DNA of 64,000 bases, from assembly GCF_008056315.1 (NCBI RefSeq), contig NZ_VRKQ01000008.1, forward strand, positions 496,001 through 560,000, read 5' to 3'. The first letter of the stretch is position 1, and each line of letters begins with the position of its first letter. Source of the DNA: Seonamhaeicola maritimus. GTDB taxonomy: Bacteria > Bacteroidota > Bacteroidia > Flavobacteriales > Flavobacteriaceae. The notes under the pieces were generated by a model. That model was given only the letters and a program-made list of their open reading frames with translations, did no database searches and was not told the origin of the DNA. Below are positions 38,283 through 47,495 of the stretch, in pieces. Made by a program: the position numbers and the translations under genes.

Positions 38283-38668
38283 TAATTTATTGCAAACGTA
38301 GCACTTAGTTTAAAAGGCGGGATATCTACATTGAATTTTTTAGTGGTAGTAAAGTTTACCATACTGTAATACCCTTGCATAGCTCCAAACGGAGAGGTAA
38401 GTAGGCAGCCAGATGTATAGGTGTGAGATTCACCTGGTTTGATAACAGGTTTTTTACCAATAACACCTTCACCATCCACAATTTCTTCATTATTTAAGGC
38501 GTCTAGAATTTCCCAGTGACGTGCGTATAACTGTACAGAATCTTTGCTCTGATTTTCAATAGTCACCTTATATCCAAAAGCATACTGTATTTTATAATTT
38601 CTATAAAACGAGCCCTCGAAAGTGGTTTCGACTGAAATTTTTATGCCTTTGGTTACTTGTTGTACCAT
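38282..38668 (-). CDS. apaG: ApaG family protein
   Basis: 128 residues, single immunoglobulin-like domain of the ApaG family; linked to Co2+/Mg2+ handling in enterobacteria, with no defined reaction. Landmarks: VTKGIKISVETTF, YKVTIENQSKDSVQLYARHW (as YKVTIENQSKDSVQL), GVIGKKPVIKPGESHTYTSG and FGAMQGYYSMVN. The stop codon is the first triplet outside repeat copy c. Same strand as, and downstream of, the Plug gene with an 86-base gap. Confidence 0.9.
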   Translation of the reverse strand: MVQQVTKGIKISVETTFEGSFYRNYKIQYAFGYKVTIENQSKDSVQLYARHWEILDALNNEEIVDGEGVIGKKPVIKPGESHTYTSGCLLTSPFGAMQGYYSMVNFTTTKKFNVDIPPFKLSATFAIN

Positions 38669-38754
38669 GTTAATTACTGATAGACAATAGGTTTAAACAG
38701 CAAAAATAGCATTTTTTAAACCCTACCATTAAAAAAATAGTTAAAATACCTGTT

Positions 38755-40005
38755 TTAATTGCTAATATTAACAGAACTTGCTTCTCCTAGTCCAATAATT
38801 TTATCATAACGTCCCCCTAAATCTCTGTAATACACTAAAACTTTATAATTGTTTTCGGTTTGGTAGAAGTTTCCGCTAATAGCACCTTCGTTAACAGTAT
38901 CACTATTAAGAGTAACAAATTTATAATTGTAAAAACCTTGTTTTAATAGAAGGGATCCTGTATAAATATTTCGAGAAGTATCGAATGTCATTTTGTTACT
39001 TTCATTTAGGGTATAATTATTATAATTACCATAAATAAAGACAGAAGTATTTGTGTCAAAATCGGGGTTTGGTCTTAATGAAAAATGCATCCAAACATAA
39101 TCAGACTCAATGCTTGGGTCTCCACCATCAACATTAGTAATTAGGTAATTACCGTTAATATCTGGATTATAGGTGTAGGGTCTGTTGCTGCGTTGAATAC
39201 TGGTGTATAAATAGTTGTGATACAAATCTTGTAAATCAATACGTAAGACACCGTTACTTGCAGCTCTTACATCTTTGTTTTCAAAATATAAATATTCGTT
39301 ACCTCCCCAAAAGCTAGACTCGGTGTCATATTTGTAGATTAATTGATTGCCAACAGTATATTGCGGTTTTAAATTTGATATTGCCGTGTTTAAATTATTG
39401 TTTTGCACTACCAATGTTTTTAGGGTTTGCATTGGGTTGTTTAATTGCATGTTTCTAGGTGCAATTATTATTTCAACACGTTGTTTTCCTTCAATATATT
39501 GAATGTCTCTAGAGCGTTTTATGCTAATTCCAACATTGGCTCTGTCTTCATAAATCATAAACTTTCTTGAAAACACTAACTCATCGTCATCATTGTAAAT
39601 ACTAATTAGGTAATTGCCAGATTTCTTCAATCGTCTAGTAAATTGATTAGGAATTGTGAGTTTATAATTTGAATAAATTTGAAGCGTATTATATGAATTT
39701 TCGTAATTTCTAATTCGTTGATTGTCAAAGCCATCTAAATATTCGGATTTTGCTAAAATTGATGGTTCCCAGTCAAAATTGTAATGTTGTATTTTATAGT
39801 AATAATCATCTTCATTTCCGTTAAGGGCATCAAATTCTAATACTAAAGGGTCTCCAAGCCTTAGCACGAGTAATTGTGTTTCAGGTGTGTTTCCTTTAAA
39901 ATTTATAGTTTTAATAAAGTCTGGAGGGTTTATCTCTTTAATTTGACCGTATCCTAAGTAAGATATTAAGTAAAAAAATAAAAGCGAATTGAGTTTTAAG
40001 GGCAT
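38755..40005 (-). CDS. Type IX secretion system Plug protein (DUF5103)
   Basis: Periplasmic/outer membrane protein that blocks the SprA translocon channel of the T9SS when no substrate is present. 416 residues: signal peptide (MPLKLNSLLFFYLISYLGYG), then the DUF5103 sequence with YYYKIQHYNFDWEPSILAKS, EYLDGFDNQRIRNYENSYNT, DNDDELVFSRKFMIYED-like (YNDDDELVFSRKFMIYED) and MHFSLRPNPDFDTNTSVFIY. The two Ig-like halves are visible. Together with PorT and the surface protein it shows that this cell has a T9SS. Divergent from the nqr operon. Confidence 0.85.
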   Translation of the reverse strand: MPLKLNSLLFFYLISYLGYGQIKEINPPDFIKTINFKGNTPETQLLVLRLGDPLVLEFDALNGNEDDYYYKIQHYNFDWEPSILAKSEYLDGFDNQRIRNYENSYNTLQIYSNYKLTIPNQFTRRLKKSGNYLISIYNDDDELVFSRKFMIYEDRANVGISIKRSRDIQYIEGKQRVEIIIAPRNMQLNNPMQTLKTLVVQNNNLNTAISNLKPQYTVGNQLIYKYDTESSFWGGNEYLYFENKDVRAASNGVLRIDLQDLYHNYLYTSIQRSNRPYTYNPDINGNYLITNVDGGDPSIESDYVWMHFSLRPNPDFDTNTSVFIYGNYNNYTLNESNKMTFDTSRNIYTGSLLLKQGFYNYKFVTLNSDTVNEGAISGNFYQTENNYKVLVYYRDLGGRYDKIIGLGEASSVNISN

Positions 40006-40107
40006 GTATTGAAATAGTTTATGTAAAGATAAACAAATTTTATGCCTAAAAATGGGCGACTAGAGATGTTAGCGAAATTCTACATATTTTTTATGAAAAC
40101 TGTATAT

Positions 40108-40123
40108 TAAATTTGTACTTTTG
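40108..40123 (+). promoter_or_regulatory. Predicted promoter boxes of the nqr operon
   Basis: Two overlapping-range candidates: TAAATTTG (40108-40115) and TACTTTTG (40116-40123, followed by CA). The second is close to the Bacteroidota consensus and would give a leader of about 33 bases. No TTG box at ideal spacing. Confidence 0.45.
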
Positions 40124-40160
40124 CACCGATTTTTAGACAACTAATCTCAATAAAAAAAAT

Positions 40161-41516
40161 ATGTCAAACGACATTCGTATTAAAAAAGGTCTAGACATTA
40201 ATCTTAAAGGTGCAGCTGAACAAACGTTAGAAATGGCAATTGTTAGTAATTTTTGTACCATTAGACCTGAAGATTTCCACGGCGTCATTCCAAAATTGAA
40301 TTTAAAAGTTGGAGCTAAATTAAAAGCAGGAGACACTGTTTTTTATGATAAATCTAACGAAAATGTAAAATTTGTTTCTCCAGTTTCTGGTGAAATAATT
40401 GAAATTGCACGTGGTGAAAAAAGACGAATTTTAGCAATTAAAATTCAAGCAGACAAAGAGCAAGTTTATCAAGACAACGGTAAGCTAGATGTAGATTCAG
40501 CAACACAGGAAGAAGTGTTGGGTAAATTACTAAACTCTGGTTGTTGGCCGTTTGTAAAACAACGTCCGTATGACGTGATAGCAAAACCTGATAAAGCACC
40601 TAAAGCAATTTTTGTTTCTGGTTATGCCAGTGCACCTCTTGCAGCAGACTTAGATTTTACATTACAAGGGAAGGAAGCAGAATTACAAGCTGCAATTACT
40701 GCACTTGGAAAGCTTACTGAAGGAACGGTACATGTTTCTGTAGGTAAAAATTCTAATTCGCCTTTAGCATCTGTTTCAGGAGCAACCATTCATAAAGTGT
40801 CTGGTCCGCATCCATCAGGAAATGTTGGAACTCAAATCAACAAAATTGATCCAGTAAATAAGGGAGAAGTGGTTTGGACAGTTAGTCCTCAAGACTTAGT
40901 AATTATTGGTGAGTTATTATTAACAGGTAAATTTAACGCAGAACGTGTTGTTGCTTTAGTTGGTTCTTCAGTAGAAAAACCAAGATATTTTACTACTAAA
41001 ATAGGTAGTGAAGTATCAACTATGGTATATGATAAGGGTATTTCTAAAGATGCCAATGTTAGAATTATTTCTGGTGATGTTCTTAGCGGAAAGCATGTAC
41101 AACCAGATGGTGCTTTAGATTATTACAGTAATGTTGTTTCTGTGATTCCTGAAGGTGACGATTACGAATTCTTTGGATGGACTAAGCCTATTTTTAATAA
41201 AATATCTACGTCAAGAGCTTTAACTTTTTCTTGGTTAAACCCAAAGAAAGCATACGATTTAAATACCAATACAAATGGTGAACATCGTGCTTTTGTAACT
41301 ACAGGAACTTATGAAGAAGTATTTCCATTAGATATTTTTCCTATGCAAATTTTAAAAGCTTGCATGTATAAGGATTTAGATGAAATGGAAGCTTTAGGAA
41401 TGTATGAAGTAGCACCTGAAGATTTTGCCTTAACAGAATTTGTTTGTGTGTCTAAGCAACCACATCAAAAAATTATAAGAGAAGGTTTAGACTTAATGCT
41501 TAAAGAGATAGGATAA
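40161..41516 (+). CDS. nqrA: Na+-translocating NADH:quinone reductase subunit A
   Basis: Peripheral cytoplasmic subunit of the Na+-NQR complex, which oxidises NADH, reduces quinone and pumps Na+. 451 residues with the NqrA start IRIKKGLDINLKGAAEQ, VSPVSGEIIEIARGEKRRIL (barrel-sandwich-like), GPHPSGNVGTQINKIDPVNK and the C-terminal FVCVSKQPHQKIIREGLDLM. First gene of nqrABCDEF; its TAA shares a base with the nqrB ATG (TAATG), so the two are translationally coupled. Confidence 0.96.
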   Translation: MSNDIRIKKGLDINLKGAAEQTLEMAIVSNFCTIRPEDFHGVIPKLNLKVGAKLKAGDTVFYDKSNENVKFVSPVSGEIIEIARGEKRRILAIKIQADKEQVYQDNGKLDVDSATQEEVLGKLLNSGCWPFVKQRPYDVIAKPDKAPKAIFVSGYASAPLAADLDFTLQGKEAELQAAITALGKLTEGTVHVSVGKNSNSPLASVSGATIHKVSGPHPSGNVGTQINKIDPVNKGEVVWTVSPQDLVIIGELLLTGKFNAERVVALVGSSVEKPRYFTTKIGSEVSTMVYDKGISKDANVRIISGDVLSGKHVQPDGALDYYSNVVSVIPEGDDYEFFGWTKPIFNKISTSRALTFSWLNPKKAYDLNTNTNGEHRAFVTTGTYEEVFPLDIFPMQILKACMYKDLDEMEALGMYEVAPEDFALTEFVCVSKQPHQKIIREGLDLMLKEIG

Positions 41517-42724
41517 TGAGTTTAAAAAGTAAATTACATAAATTTAAAGTAAAAAATAAAGGCAAAAAATGGTTGCCTGCATTTTCTGCAATACACACGT
41601 TTTTATTTTTACCAGATGAGACTACTCATAATGGTACACATATAAAAGCAGCTGACGATTTAAAGCGTACCATGAATACCGTTATTTTGGCTATGGTACC
41701 ATGTTTGATTTTTGGTATGTTTAATGCCGGTTATCAGCACCATTTAGCAATAGGAGATATTCAAGCGCTTACAGGTGGTTTCTTTGGAGCTGAGTTTTGG
41801 ACATTTGATAATTTCTTTGTTGGATTCTGGAAAATATTACCATTGGTAATTATTTCTTATGGTGTTGGTTTAGGAATTGAATTCTTATTTGCCATTATAA
41901 AAGGACATGAGGTTGAAGAAGGATACTTGGTAACTGGTATGTTAGTGCCATTAATTGTTCCAGTTGATATTCCGTTGTGGATGTTAGCAGTAGCAGTTGC
42001 GTTTGGTGTTGTTATTGGTAAAGAAGTATTTGGTGGTACAGGAATGAATATTCTAAACCCAGCCTTAACTATTAGAGCCTTTTTATTCTTTGCGTATCCT
42101 ACTTGGATGAGTGGTGATAAAGTTTGGGTTCATGGTGCTGTTGAAAGAGCTGGAACTCCAGATGCTATTTCTGGTGAAACTATACTTGGTAGTTTAGCTC
42201 AAAATAATGAAGTGACTCATAGTATCATGGATATGTTCTACGGATTTATTCCAGGATCGGTTGGAGAGACTTCTACCTTATTAATATTATTAGGAGGTTT
42301 ATTCTTAATCTTCGCTAAAATAGGAAGTTGGAGAATCATGTTGTCTTCTGCTTTAGGAGCAATAGTTATGGGCTTAATCTTCAACTGGGTTGTTGATGCT
42401 GGTGTTATAACAGAAAGCAGCAAGTTTTATGGGTTAATGAGCACAACATGGTGGCATCACTTACTTATTGGTGGTTTTGCCTTTGGTACTGTGTTTATGG
42501 CTACAGATCCAGTAACTGCTTCTCAAACTAATAAAGGAAAATGGATTTACGGTTTCTTAGTTGGGTTTATCTCAATAATGATTCGCGTATTTAACCCTGC
42601 GTATCCAGAAGGTGTGATGTTAGCAATACTATTAATGAACGTATTTGCTCCAACTATTGATCATTATGTGGTTCAAGGAAATGTTAAGAAAAGAATGAAA
42701 CGTTTAAAAGCTAAAACTGCTTAA
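41516..42724 (+). CDS. nqrB: Na+-translocating NADH:quinone reductase subunit B
   Basis: Main membrane subunit, carrying covalent FMN and the Na+ path. 402 residues, about ten membrane helices, with GTGMNILNPALTIRAFLFFA and AFGTVFMATDPVTASQTNKG. Oddity: the flavinylation site, usually D-x-x-(S/T)-G-A-T, reads DAISGETILG (GAA codon at the Ala position). The acceptor Thr is still there. ApbE, which attaches FMN, is encoded at 60372. Confidence 0.96.
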   Translation: MSLKSKLHKFKVKNKGKKWLPAFSAIHTFLFLPDETTHNGTHIKAADDLKRTMNTVILAMVPCLIFGMFNAGYQHHLAIGDIQALTGGFFGAEFWTFDNFFVGFWKILPLVIISYGVGLGIEFLFAIIKGHEVEEGYLVTGMLVPLIVPVDIPLWMLAVAVAFGVVIGKEVFGGTGMNILNPALTIRAFLFFAYPTWMSGDKVWVHGAVERAGTPDAISGETILGSLAQNNEVTHSIMDMFYGFIPGSVGETSTLLILLGGLFLIFAKIGSWRIMLSSALGAIVMGLIFNWVVDAGVITESSKFYGLMSTTWWHHLLIGGFAFGTVFMATDPVTASQTNKGKWIYGFLVGFISIMIRVFNPAYPEGVMLAILLMNVFAPTIDHYVVQGNVKKRMKRLKAKTA

Positions 42725-42727
42725 GCT

Positions 42728-43477
42728 ATGAGTAATAAAACAGATTCAAATGTATATACAGTACTATTCGCCATAGGAATGGTGGTAGTTGTAGGAGCTT
42801 TGTTGGCGTTTGTAGCTTCGTCATTAAGGCCAAAAATTGATGAAAATAAGCGTATTGAAAAGCAGCAAAACATCCTATATGCCATGGGTGTAAATGAAAA
42901 CGACGAGAGTAGTGCGGTTTTTGTTGCAGATAATGTGGTAGGAGAAGAGTTCAAAAAGTACATTACTAAACAATTAGTGATTACTGAAGGAACAAATGCT
43001 GTTGAAGATGAACAAGCTTATTTAATTGATATTAAGAAAGAGCAGTCAAATGCTAAAGAAGGTATAGAAAGACGATTACCACTATTTGTAGGTGAGAAAG
43101 ATGGAAATACTTTTTACGTAGCCCCTATAAGAGGAAAAGGGCTTTGGGATGCTGTTTGGGCTTATGTTGCCATGGATAACAATATGGTGGTTCAAGGAGC
43201 TTATTTTGATCATAAAGGTGAAACAGCAGGTTTAGGTGCTAATATTAAAGAACGTTTCTTTATGGACGATTTTATTGGAGAGCACTTAAAAGATGCTTCT
43301 GGAAATTTTGCTGGAATTGCAATTTCTAAAAGTAATGGAGATCCTTTAAATGAAGAAAAAACTGATAATGAGGTTGATGCTATTGCCGGAGCAACTATTA
43401 CTGGTGATGGTGTTGCTGCAATGATTAAGTCTGAGCTTAAGTTGTATGTGCCTTATTTTAAAACTTTAAATAACTAA
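42728..43477 (+). CDS. nqrC: Na+-translocating NADH:quinone reductase subunit C
   Basis: One N-terminal membrane helix (YTVLFAIGMVVVVGALLAFV) and a periplasmic FMN domain. 249 residues. The flavinylation motif reads EVDAIAGATITGDGV, with the acceptor Thr in GATIT; the residue before GAT is Ala rather than the more common Ser. GLWDAVWAYVAM and HKGETAGLGANI are family landmarks. Starts three bases after nqrB. Confidence 0.95.
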   Translation: MSNKTDSNVYTVLFAIGMVVVVGALLAFVASSLRPKIDENKRIEKQQNILYAMGVNENDESSAVFVADNVVGEEFKKYITKQLVITEGTNAVEDEQAYLIDIKKEQSNAKEGIERRLPLFVGEKDGNTFYVAPIRGKGLWDAVWAYVAMDNNMVVQGAYFDHKGETAGLGANIKERFFMDDFIGEHLKDASGNFAGIAISKSNGDPLNEEKTDNEVDAIAGATITGDGVAAMIKSELKLYVPYFKTLNN

Positions 43478-43480
43478 TCT

Positions 43481-44128
43481 ATGGGACTATTATCAAAAAA
43501 AGACGCAAAGTTAATATTAGATCCTTTAGCAGATGATAACCCAATTACTATTCAAGTACTTGGTATTTGTTCTGCGTTAGCAATTACAGCGCAATTGAAA
43601 GCTTCAATTGTAATGACTATTTCTGTAATCTTTGTATTAGGATTAGGTAACGTAGTTATTTCTTTAATTAGAAATATTATTCCATCTAAGATTAGAATTA
43701 TTGTACAGTTAACAGTAGTTGCTGCTTTAGTAATTATTGTAGATCAGGTATTAAAAGCTTTCTCTTATCAATTAAGTAAAGAGTTAGGAGCTTTTATTGG
43801 ACTTATTATTACTAACTGTATCATCATGGGACGTTTTGAAGCCTTTGCTTTAGGAAATGGTCCTTGGAAATCTTTCCTTGATGGTGTTGGTAATGCATTA
43901 GGATATGGAATCATATTAATAATAGTAGGATTCTTTAGAGAATTATTAGGATCTGGTACTTTATTAGGATTTAAAGTTTTAGGTGATCCAATTGCGAAAA
44001 CAGGATTATATGCTACAGGTTACGAGAATAACGGATTTATGTTATTAGCTCCAATGGCATTAATTGTAGTTGGAATTATTATATGGGTACAACGCTCTAG
44101 AAATAAAGCATTAATAGAAGACCACTAG
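43481..44128 (+). CDS. nqrD: Na+-translocating NADH:quinone reductase subunit D
   Basis: 215-residue membrane subunit, six helices, half of the pseudo-symmetric NqrD/NqrE pair with a cysteine-ligated Fe site between them. Cysteines at LGICSALAITAQLK and ITNCIIMGRFEAFALGNGPW fit the two positions expected. FFRELLGSGTLLGFKV is a family landmark. Confidence 0.95.
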   Translation: MGLLSKKDAKLILDPLADDNPITIQVLGICSALAITAQLKASIVMTISVIFVLGLGNVVISLIRNIIPSKIRIIVQLTVVAALVIIVDQVLKAFSYQLSKELGAFIGLIITNCIIMGRFEAFALGNGPWKSFLDGVGNALGYGIILIIVGFFRELLGSGTLLGFKVLGDPIAKTGLYATGYENNGFMLLAPMALIVVGIIIWVQRSRNKALIEDH

Positions 44129-44143
44129 AAAGAAGATATACAC

Positions 44144-44869
44144 ATGGAATATTTAGAATTATTTTTTAAATCAATATTTATAGATAACATGGTGTTTGCC
44201 ACGTTCTTAGGAATGTGTTCTTACCTAGCAGTATCTAAAAAAGTAGCAACAGCAGTTGGTCTAGGAGCCGCGGTAATCTTCGTATTATTGGTAACAGTTC
44301 CTTTAAACTGGTTATTAGATCAGTATATTTTACAACCAGGTGCTTTAGGAAAATGGTTAGGTGAAGACTTTGCATCATATGACTTAAGTTTCTTATCATT
44401 TATCATGTTTATTGCAACTATTGCAACCATGGTACAATTGGTAGAAATAGTAGTAGAGAAGTTCTCTCCATCTTTATATAATTCACTTGGTATTTTCTTA
44501 CCACTGATTGCTGTAAACTGTGCAATTTTAGGAGGTTCTTTATTTATGCAATCTCGTGAAATTCCAACAATAGGTTTAGCAACAGTTTACGGATTAGGTT
44601 CTGGAATTGGTTGGTTCTTAGCTATTTTGGCTATTGCAGCTATTCGTGAAAAGATAAGATATTCAAATGTACCACCTGCATTAAGAGGTTTAGGTATTAC
44701 GTTTATCATTACAGGTTTAATGGCTATTGGTTTTATGAGTTTTGGAGGAATGTTAACTGGTGGTGATGAAGAACCTAAAGAAGAAAAGACAGCATTGATA
44801 GAGGAGCAGATTGAAGAGAACGACATCAAGAAAGACATCGCTGATAACACAATTAAAGTAGTAGAGTAA
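44144..44869 (+). CDS. nqrE: Na+-translocating NADH:quinone reductase subunit E
   Basis: Membrane partner of NqrD. Six helices with the Fe-ligand cysteines in [11 protein letters not shown] and [13 protein letters not shown]. At 241 residues it is about 40 longer than Vibrio NqrE (~198): the final stretch after [19 protein letters not shown] is a charged, mostly acidic cytoplasmic or periplasmic tail ([16 protein letters not shown]). I believe such tails are common in Bacteroidota. Ends one base before nqrF. Confidence 0.95.
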   Translation: MEYLELFFKSIFIDNMVFATFLGMCSYLAVSKKVATAVGLGAAVIFVLLVTVPLNWLLDQYILQPGALGKWLGEDFASYDLSFLSFIMFIATIATMVQLVEIVVEKFSPSLYNSLGIFLPLIAVNCAILGGSLFMQSREIPTIGLATVYGLGSGIGWFLAILAIAAIREKIRYSNVPPALRGLGITFIITGLMAIGFMSFGGMLTGGDEEPKEEKTALIEEQIEENDIKKDIADNTIKVVE

Positions 44870-44870
44870 C

Positions 44871-46181
44871 ATGATATTATTAGCTAGTACATTAGGAACA
44901 ATTATAGCGACTGTAGCAGCCTTTTTAGTGTTAACACTTGCATTGGTTGGGTTGTTATTATTTGTAAAACAAAAATTATCACCATCAGGACCTGTAAAGA
45001 TTACCATTAATGGTGAAAAAGAAATTGAAGTAGCTTCTGGAGGTACTTTATTATCTACTTTAGGAAACGAAAAAATCTTCTTGCCATCTGCTTGTGGTGG
45101 AGGTGGAACTTGTATTCAGTGCGAGTGTCACGTTAATTCTGGTGGAGGTGAAGCCTTGCCAACAGAAACACCTCACTTTAGTAGAAAAGAACTTCAACAT
45201 GGTGTGCGTTTAGCATGTCAGGTTAAAGTAAAGCAGGATATGGATATTTCTATTCCTGAAGAGATTTTCGGAATTAAGAAATGGGATGCTGTTGTAGTAC
45301 GTAACTACAACGTAGCATCATTTATTAAGGAGTTTGTTGTTGAAATTCCTGAGGATATGGGTTACAAAGCAGGGGGGTATATTCAAATTGAAATTCCACC
45401 ATGTGAAGTGAAATATTCAGATATGGATATTACAGCGCATCCTGAAGAGCATGAAACGCCAGATAAGTTTAAAGCAGAATGGGATAAATTTGGTCTTTGG
45501 CCATTAGTAATGAAGAATGATGAGTTGGTAGAGCGTGCATATTCTATGGCTTCTTACCCAGCAGAAGGACGTGAGATTATGTTAAACGTTCGTATTGCAA
45601 CGCCACCATGGGATAGAGCTAAAAACGGTTGGATGGATGTAAATCCTGGTGTAGCATCATCTTATATCTTTAATTTAAAGAAAGGTGATAAGTGTACCAT
45701 CTCAGGACCTTATGGTGAGTTCTTTATTAATGAGTCTGAAGCTGAAATGTTATACGTAGGTGGTGGTGCTGGTATGGCACCAATGCGTTCACATTTATAT
45801 CATTTATTCAGAACGATAAAAACTGGTAGAAAAGTTACCTATTGGTACGGTGGACGTTCTAAGGCAGAATTGTTTTATTTAGACCACTTTAAAGCATTAG
45901 AAAAAGATTTCCCGAATTTTAAATTCTACATCGCTTTATCAGACCCATTAGAGGCAGATAACTGGAAAGTGAAGAAAGATATTAATGATACTGAAGGTGA
46001 TGGTTTTGTTGGGTTTATTCACAATTGTGTAATAGATAATTACTTAGCGCATCACGATTCTCCTGAAGATATAGAATTATATTTTTGTGGACCACCATTA
46101 ATGAATAAAGCGGTTCAGAAAATGGGTGAAGACTTTGGTCTTGCCGATGAGAATATTAGATTTGATGACTTTGGAGGATAG
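44871..46181 (+). CDS. nqrF: Na+-translocating NADH:quinone reductase subunit F
   Basis: NADH-oxidising subunit: one N-terminal membrane helix (ILLASTLGTIIATVAAFLVL), a 2Fe-2S ferredoxin domain with SACGGGGTCIQCECHV and later LACQVKV supplying the four cysteines, an FAD domain with RAYSMASYPAEG, and an NADH domain with LYVGGGAGMAPMRSHLYHLF and ELYFCGPPLMNKAV. 436 residues, normal length. Last gene of the nqr operon; the terminator at 46246 follows. Confidence 0.96.
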   Translation: MILLASTLGTIIATVAAFLVLTLALVGLLLFVKQKLSPSGPVKITINGEKEIEVASGGTLLSTLGNEKIFLPSACGGGGTCIQCECHVNSGGGEALPTETPHFSRKELQHGVRLACQVKVKQDMDISIPEEIFGIKKWDAVVVRNYNVASFIKEFVVEIPEDMGYKAGGYIQIEIPPCEVKYSDMDITAHPEEHETPDKFKAEWDKFGLWPLVMKNDELVERAYSMASYPAEGREIMLNVRIATPPWDRAKNGWMDVNPGVASSYIFNLKKGDKCTISGPYGEFFINESEAEMLYVGGGAGMAPMRSHLYHLFRTIKTGRKVTYWYGGRSKAELFYLDHFKALEKDFPNFKFYIALSDPLEADNWKVKKDINDTEGDGFVGFIHNCVIDNYLAHHDSPEDIELYFCGPPLMNKAVQKMGEDFGLADENIRFDDFGG

Positions 46182-46211
46182 GTCGCTAATCGATAATTAA
46201 CTAAGAATGTC

Positions 46212-46233
46212 ACCCTGAGCGTAGTCGAAGGGT
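46212..46233 (+). repeat. 22-bp dispersed repeat, second copy
   Basis: Same 22-mer as at 3787-3808 (one difference), here between nqrF and its terminator; ends ACCCT/AGGGT can pair. Confidence 0.7.
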
Positions 46234-46245
46234 CTCATATAAAAC

Positions 46246-46277
46246 AAAAAACCAACTCAATATGAGTTGGTTTTTTT
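46246..46277. terminator. Bidirectional terminator between nqrF and the DUF6090 block
   Basis: AAAAACCAACTCA-ata-TGAGTTGGTTTTT, a perfect stem with T-runs on both strands, serving the convergent nqr operon and the minus-strand block. Confidence 0.88.
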
Positions 46278-46716
46278 ATGCTAGAACGTTAGCCTTTTCA
46301 AATTCAAATAGCTGTTGATAATCCATTACGTTAGCTATGTTATCTAATACACATAACAGTTCAATAACTTTAGAAAGCCCGTTGAATAAGACATTTTTAT
46401 TGGTTGGATTTTTAGGTTTTTTGTTTTTATAATGAAGCGGTAGCTCAAAACCACAAGCTTTTAAAAACGCAGCTTCAATTTGTAATAGCTCTAAAGGCGA
46501 ATATCCATTAAATTTTCTACCAAAACTTTGGTGTATTTTCCCAACATAATTTAGTTTAAGGGAGCCATGAAAATCTGATATGTGTTTCCAACTATCGGTA
46601 TTATCTAAAATATTACCAACAGCACATTGCTTGCAACACTCTGGGTAAAGAGTGTTGTTGTGAAAAGCAGTATATAGCTTTTTTATAGCAGCTTCAAAAC
46701 GTGGTGTTGTTTTCAT
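46276..46716 (-). CDS. Small Cys-containing protein (often labelled as NQR subunit F-like in flavobacteria)
   Basis: 146 residues, soluble, function unknown. It has ECCKQCAVGNILDN, a CxxC that could bind metal, and a conserved HISDFHGSLKLNYVGKIHQS and GYSPLELLQIEAAFLKACGF. I recall near-identical proteins in flavobacterial databases carrying the name Na+-translocating NADH-quinone reductase subunit F, but it has no ferredoxin, FAD or NADH domain, so that name seems only to reflect its place beside nqrF. 23 bases after the last DUF6090 gene, so it may be co-transcribed with the array. Confidence 0.65.
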   Translation of the reverse strand: MKTTPRFEAAIKKLYTAFHNNTLYPECCKQCAVGNILDNTDSWKHISDFHGSLKLNYVGKIHQSFGRKFNGYSPLELLQIEAAFLKACGFELPLHYKNKKPKNPTNKNVLFNGLSKVIELLCVLDNIANVMDYQQLFEFEKANVLA

Positions 46717-46739
46717 AGAGTATTAAGTTACAAAATAAT

Positions 46740-47495
46740 TTAATCATCGGTGTTCTTGTTTAACTCATCCTTTAACATGCCAATAACTTTTCTGGTGGCT
46801 TCCATATTATCATTAACCAATGTGCTAATCATTTTTCTGTGCATAGTTGTTGATTTAATCATAGGAAGATAGGTGCCATCCTTTTGCAGCTCATCATAAT
46901 TATTAGGACGTATTGGAATAAGAAATGGGTCATCCGCATTGAATTTATCCGTTTCATAACTGAAGTGCTGGTCAATTTTAATTTGTCGGTCTGATTGAAA
47001 AGACTCAAAATATTCCATTTGTTCTAACAAACGTTTGTGCTTTAGCTCAAATAAATCCACAATGGTTTTCCTTAAGGTGTCTGAGCTTATAATTTCATAA
47101 CCAACGTTTTTTAGGCTTTCATAGCCGGCATATGAAAGTGAAAGGTTTGTTCCTGGTATTCTAGCATTTTGATAATGATAATTCATAGTATCAATATAAG
47201 GCATACCTTTTTCGAGTGATTTAATAACAATGTCACTAGAGGTATTCCAACGAATTCTTAGTAAAGAATCTGTAATCATACTTTTATAATTGTTTTCCAT
47301 AGAACTCAATAATTCGGTGAGCACTTTTCTTTCTTGCTTACGTTCCTTTTTAAATTCATTCCAATTATTAATCTGTAAAGCGATCAAAATACCTATAACC
47401 ACAAGCAAGATTTCACCAACAGCATATTTTAGGTATTTAGTTGTGTTACCTTCTGATAAAAGCTTTTTGCGAATATTTCTAAAGAATTTAATCAT
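46740..47495 (-). CDS. DUF6090 family membrane protein, array member D1
   Basis: 251 residues. Constant N-terminus MIKFFRNIRKKLLSEG...KYLKYAVGE followed by a single membrane helix (ILLVVIGILIALQINNW), so the basic head is cytoplasmic and the rest periplasmic. The periplasmic part is mostly helical; the family's central motif is degenerate here (SLKNVGYEIISSD). Last DUF6090 gene of the array; its ATG overlaps the stop of D2 by four bases. Function of the family is unknown. Confidence 0.85.
   Translation of the reverse strand: MIKFFRNIRKKLLSEGNTTKYLKYAVGEILLVVIGILIALQINNWNEFKKERKQERKVLTELLSSMENNYKSMITDSLLRIRWNTSSDIVIKSLEKGMPYIDTMNYHYQNARIPGTNLSLSYAGYESLKNVGYEIISSDTLRKTIVDLFELKHKRLLEQMEYFESFQSDRQIKIDQHFSYETDKFNADDPFLIPIRPNNYDELQKDGTYLPMIKSTTMHRKMISTLVNDNMEATRKVIGMLKDELNKNTDD

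Noticed and set aside
44587-45007. Minus-strand frames over nqrE/nqrF
   Set aside because: Antisense shadows of a clear operon.
46276-46716. Annotation as NQR subunit F
   Set aside because: It has none of the ferredoxin, FAD or NADH domains; true nqrF is at 44871.
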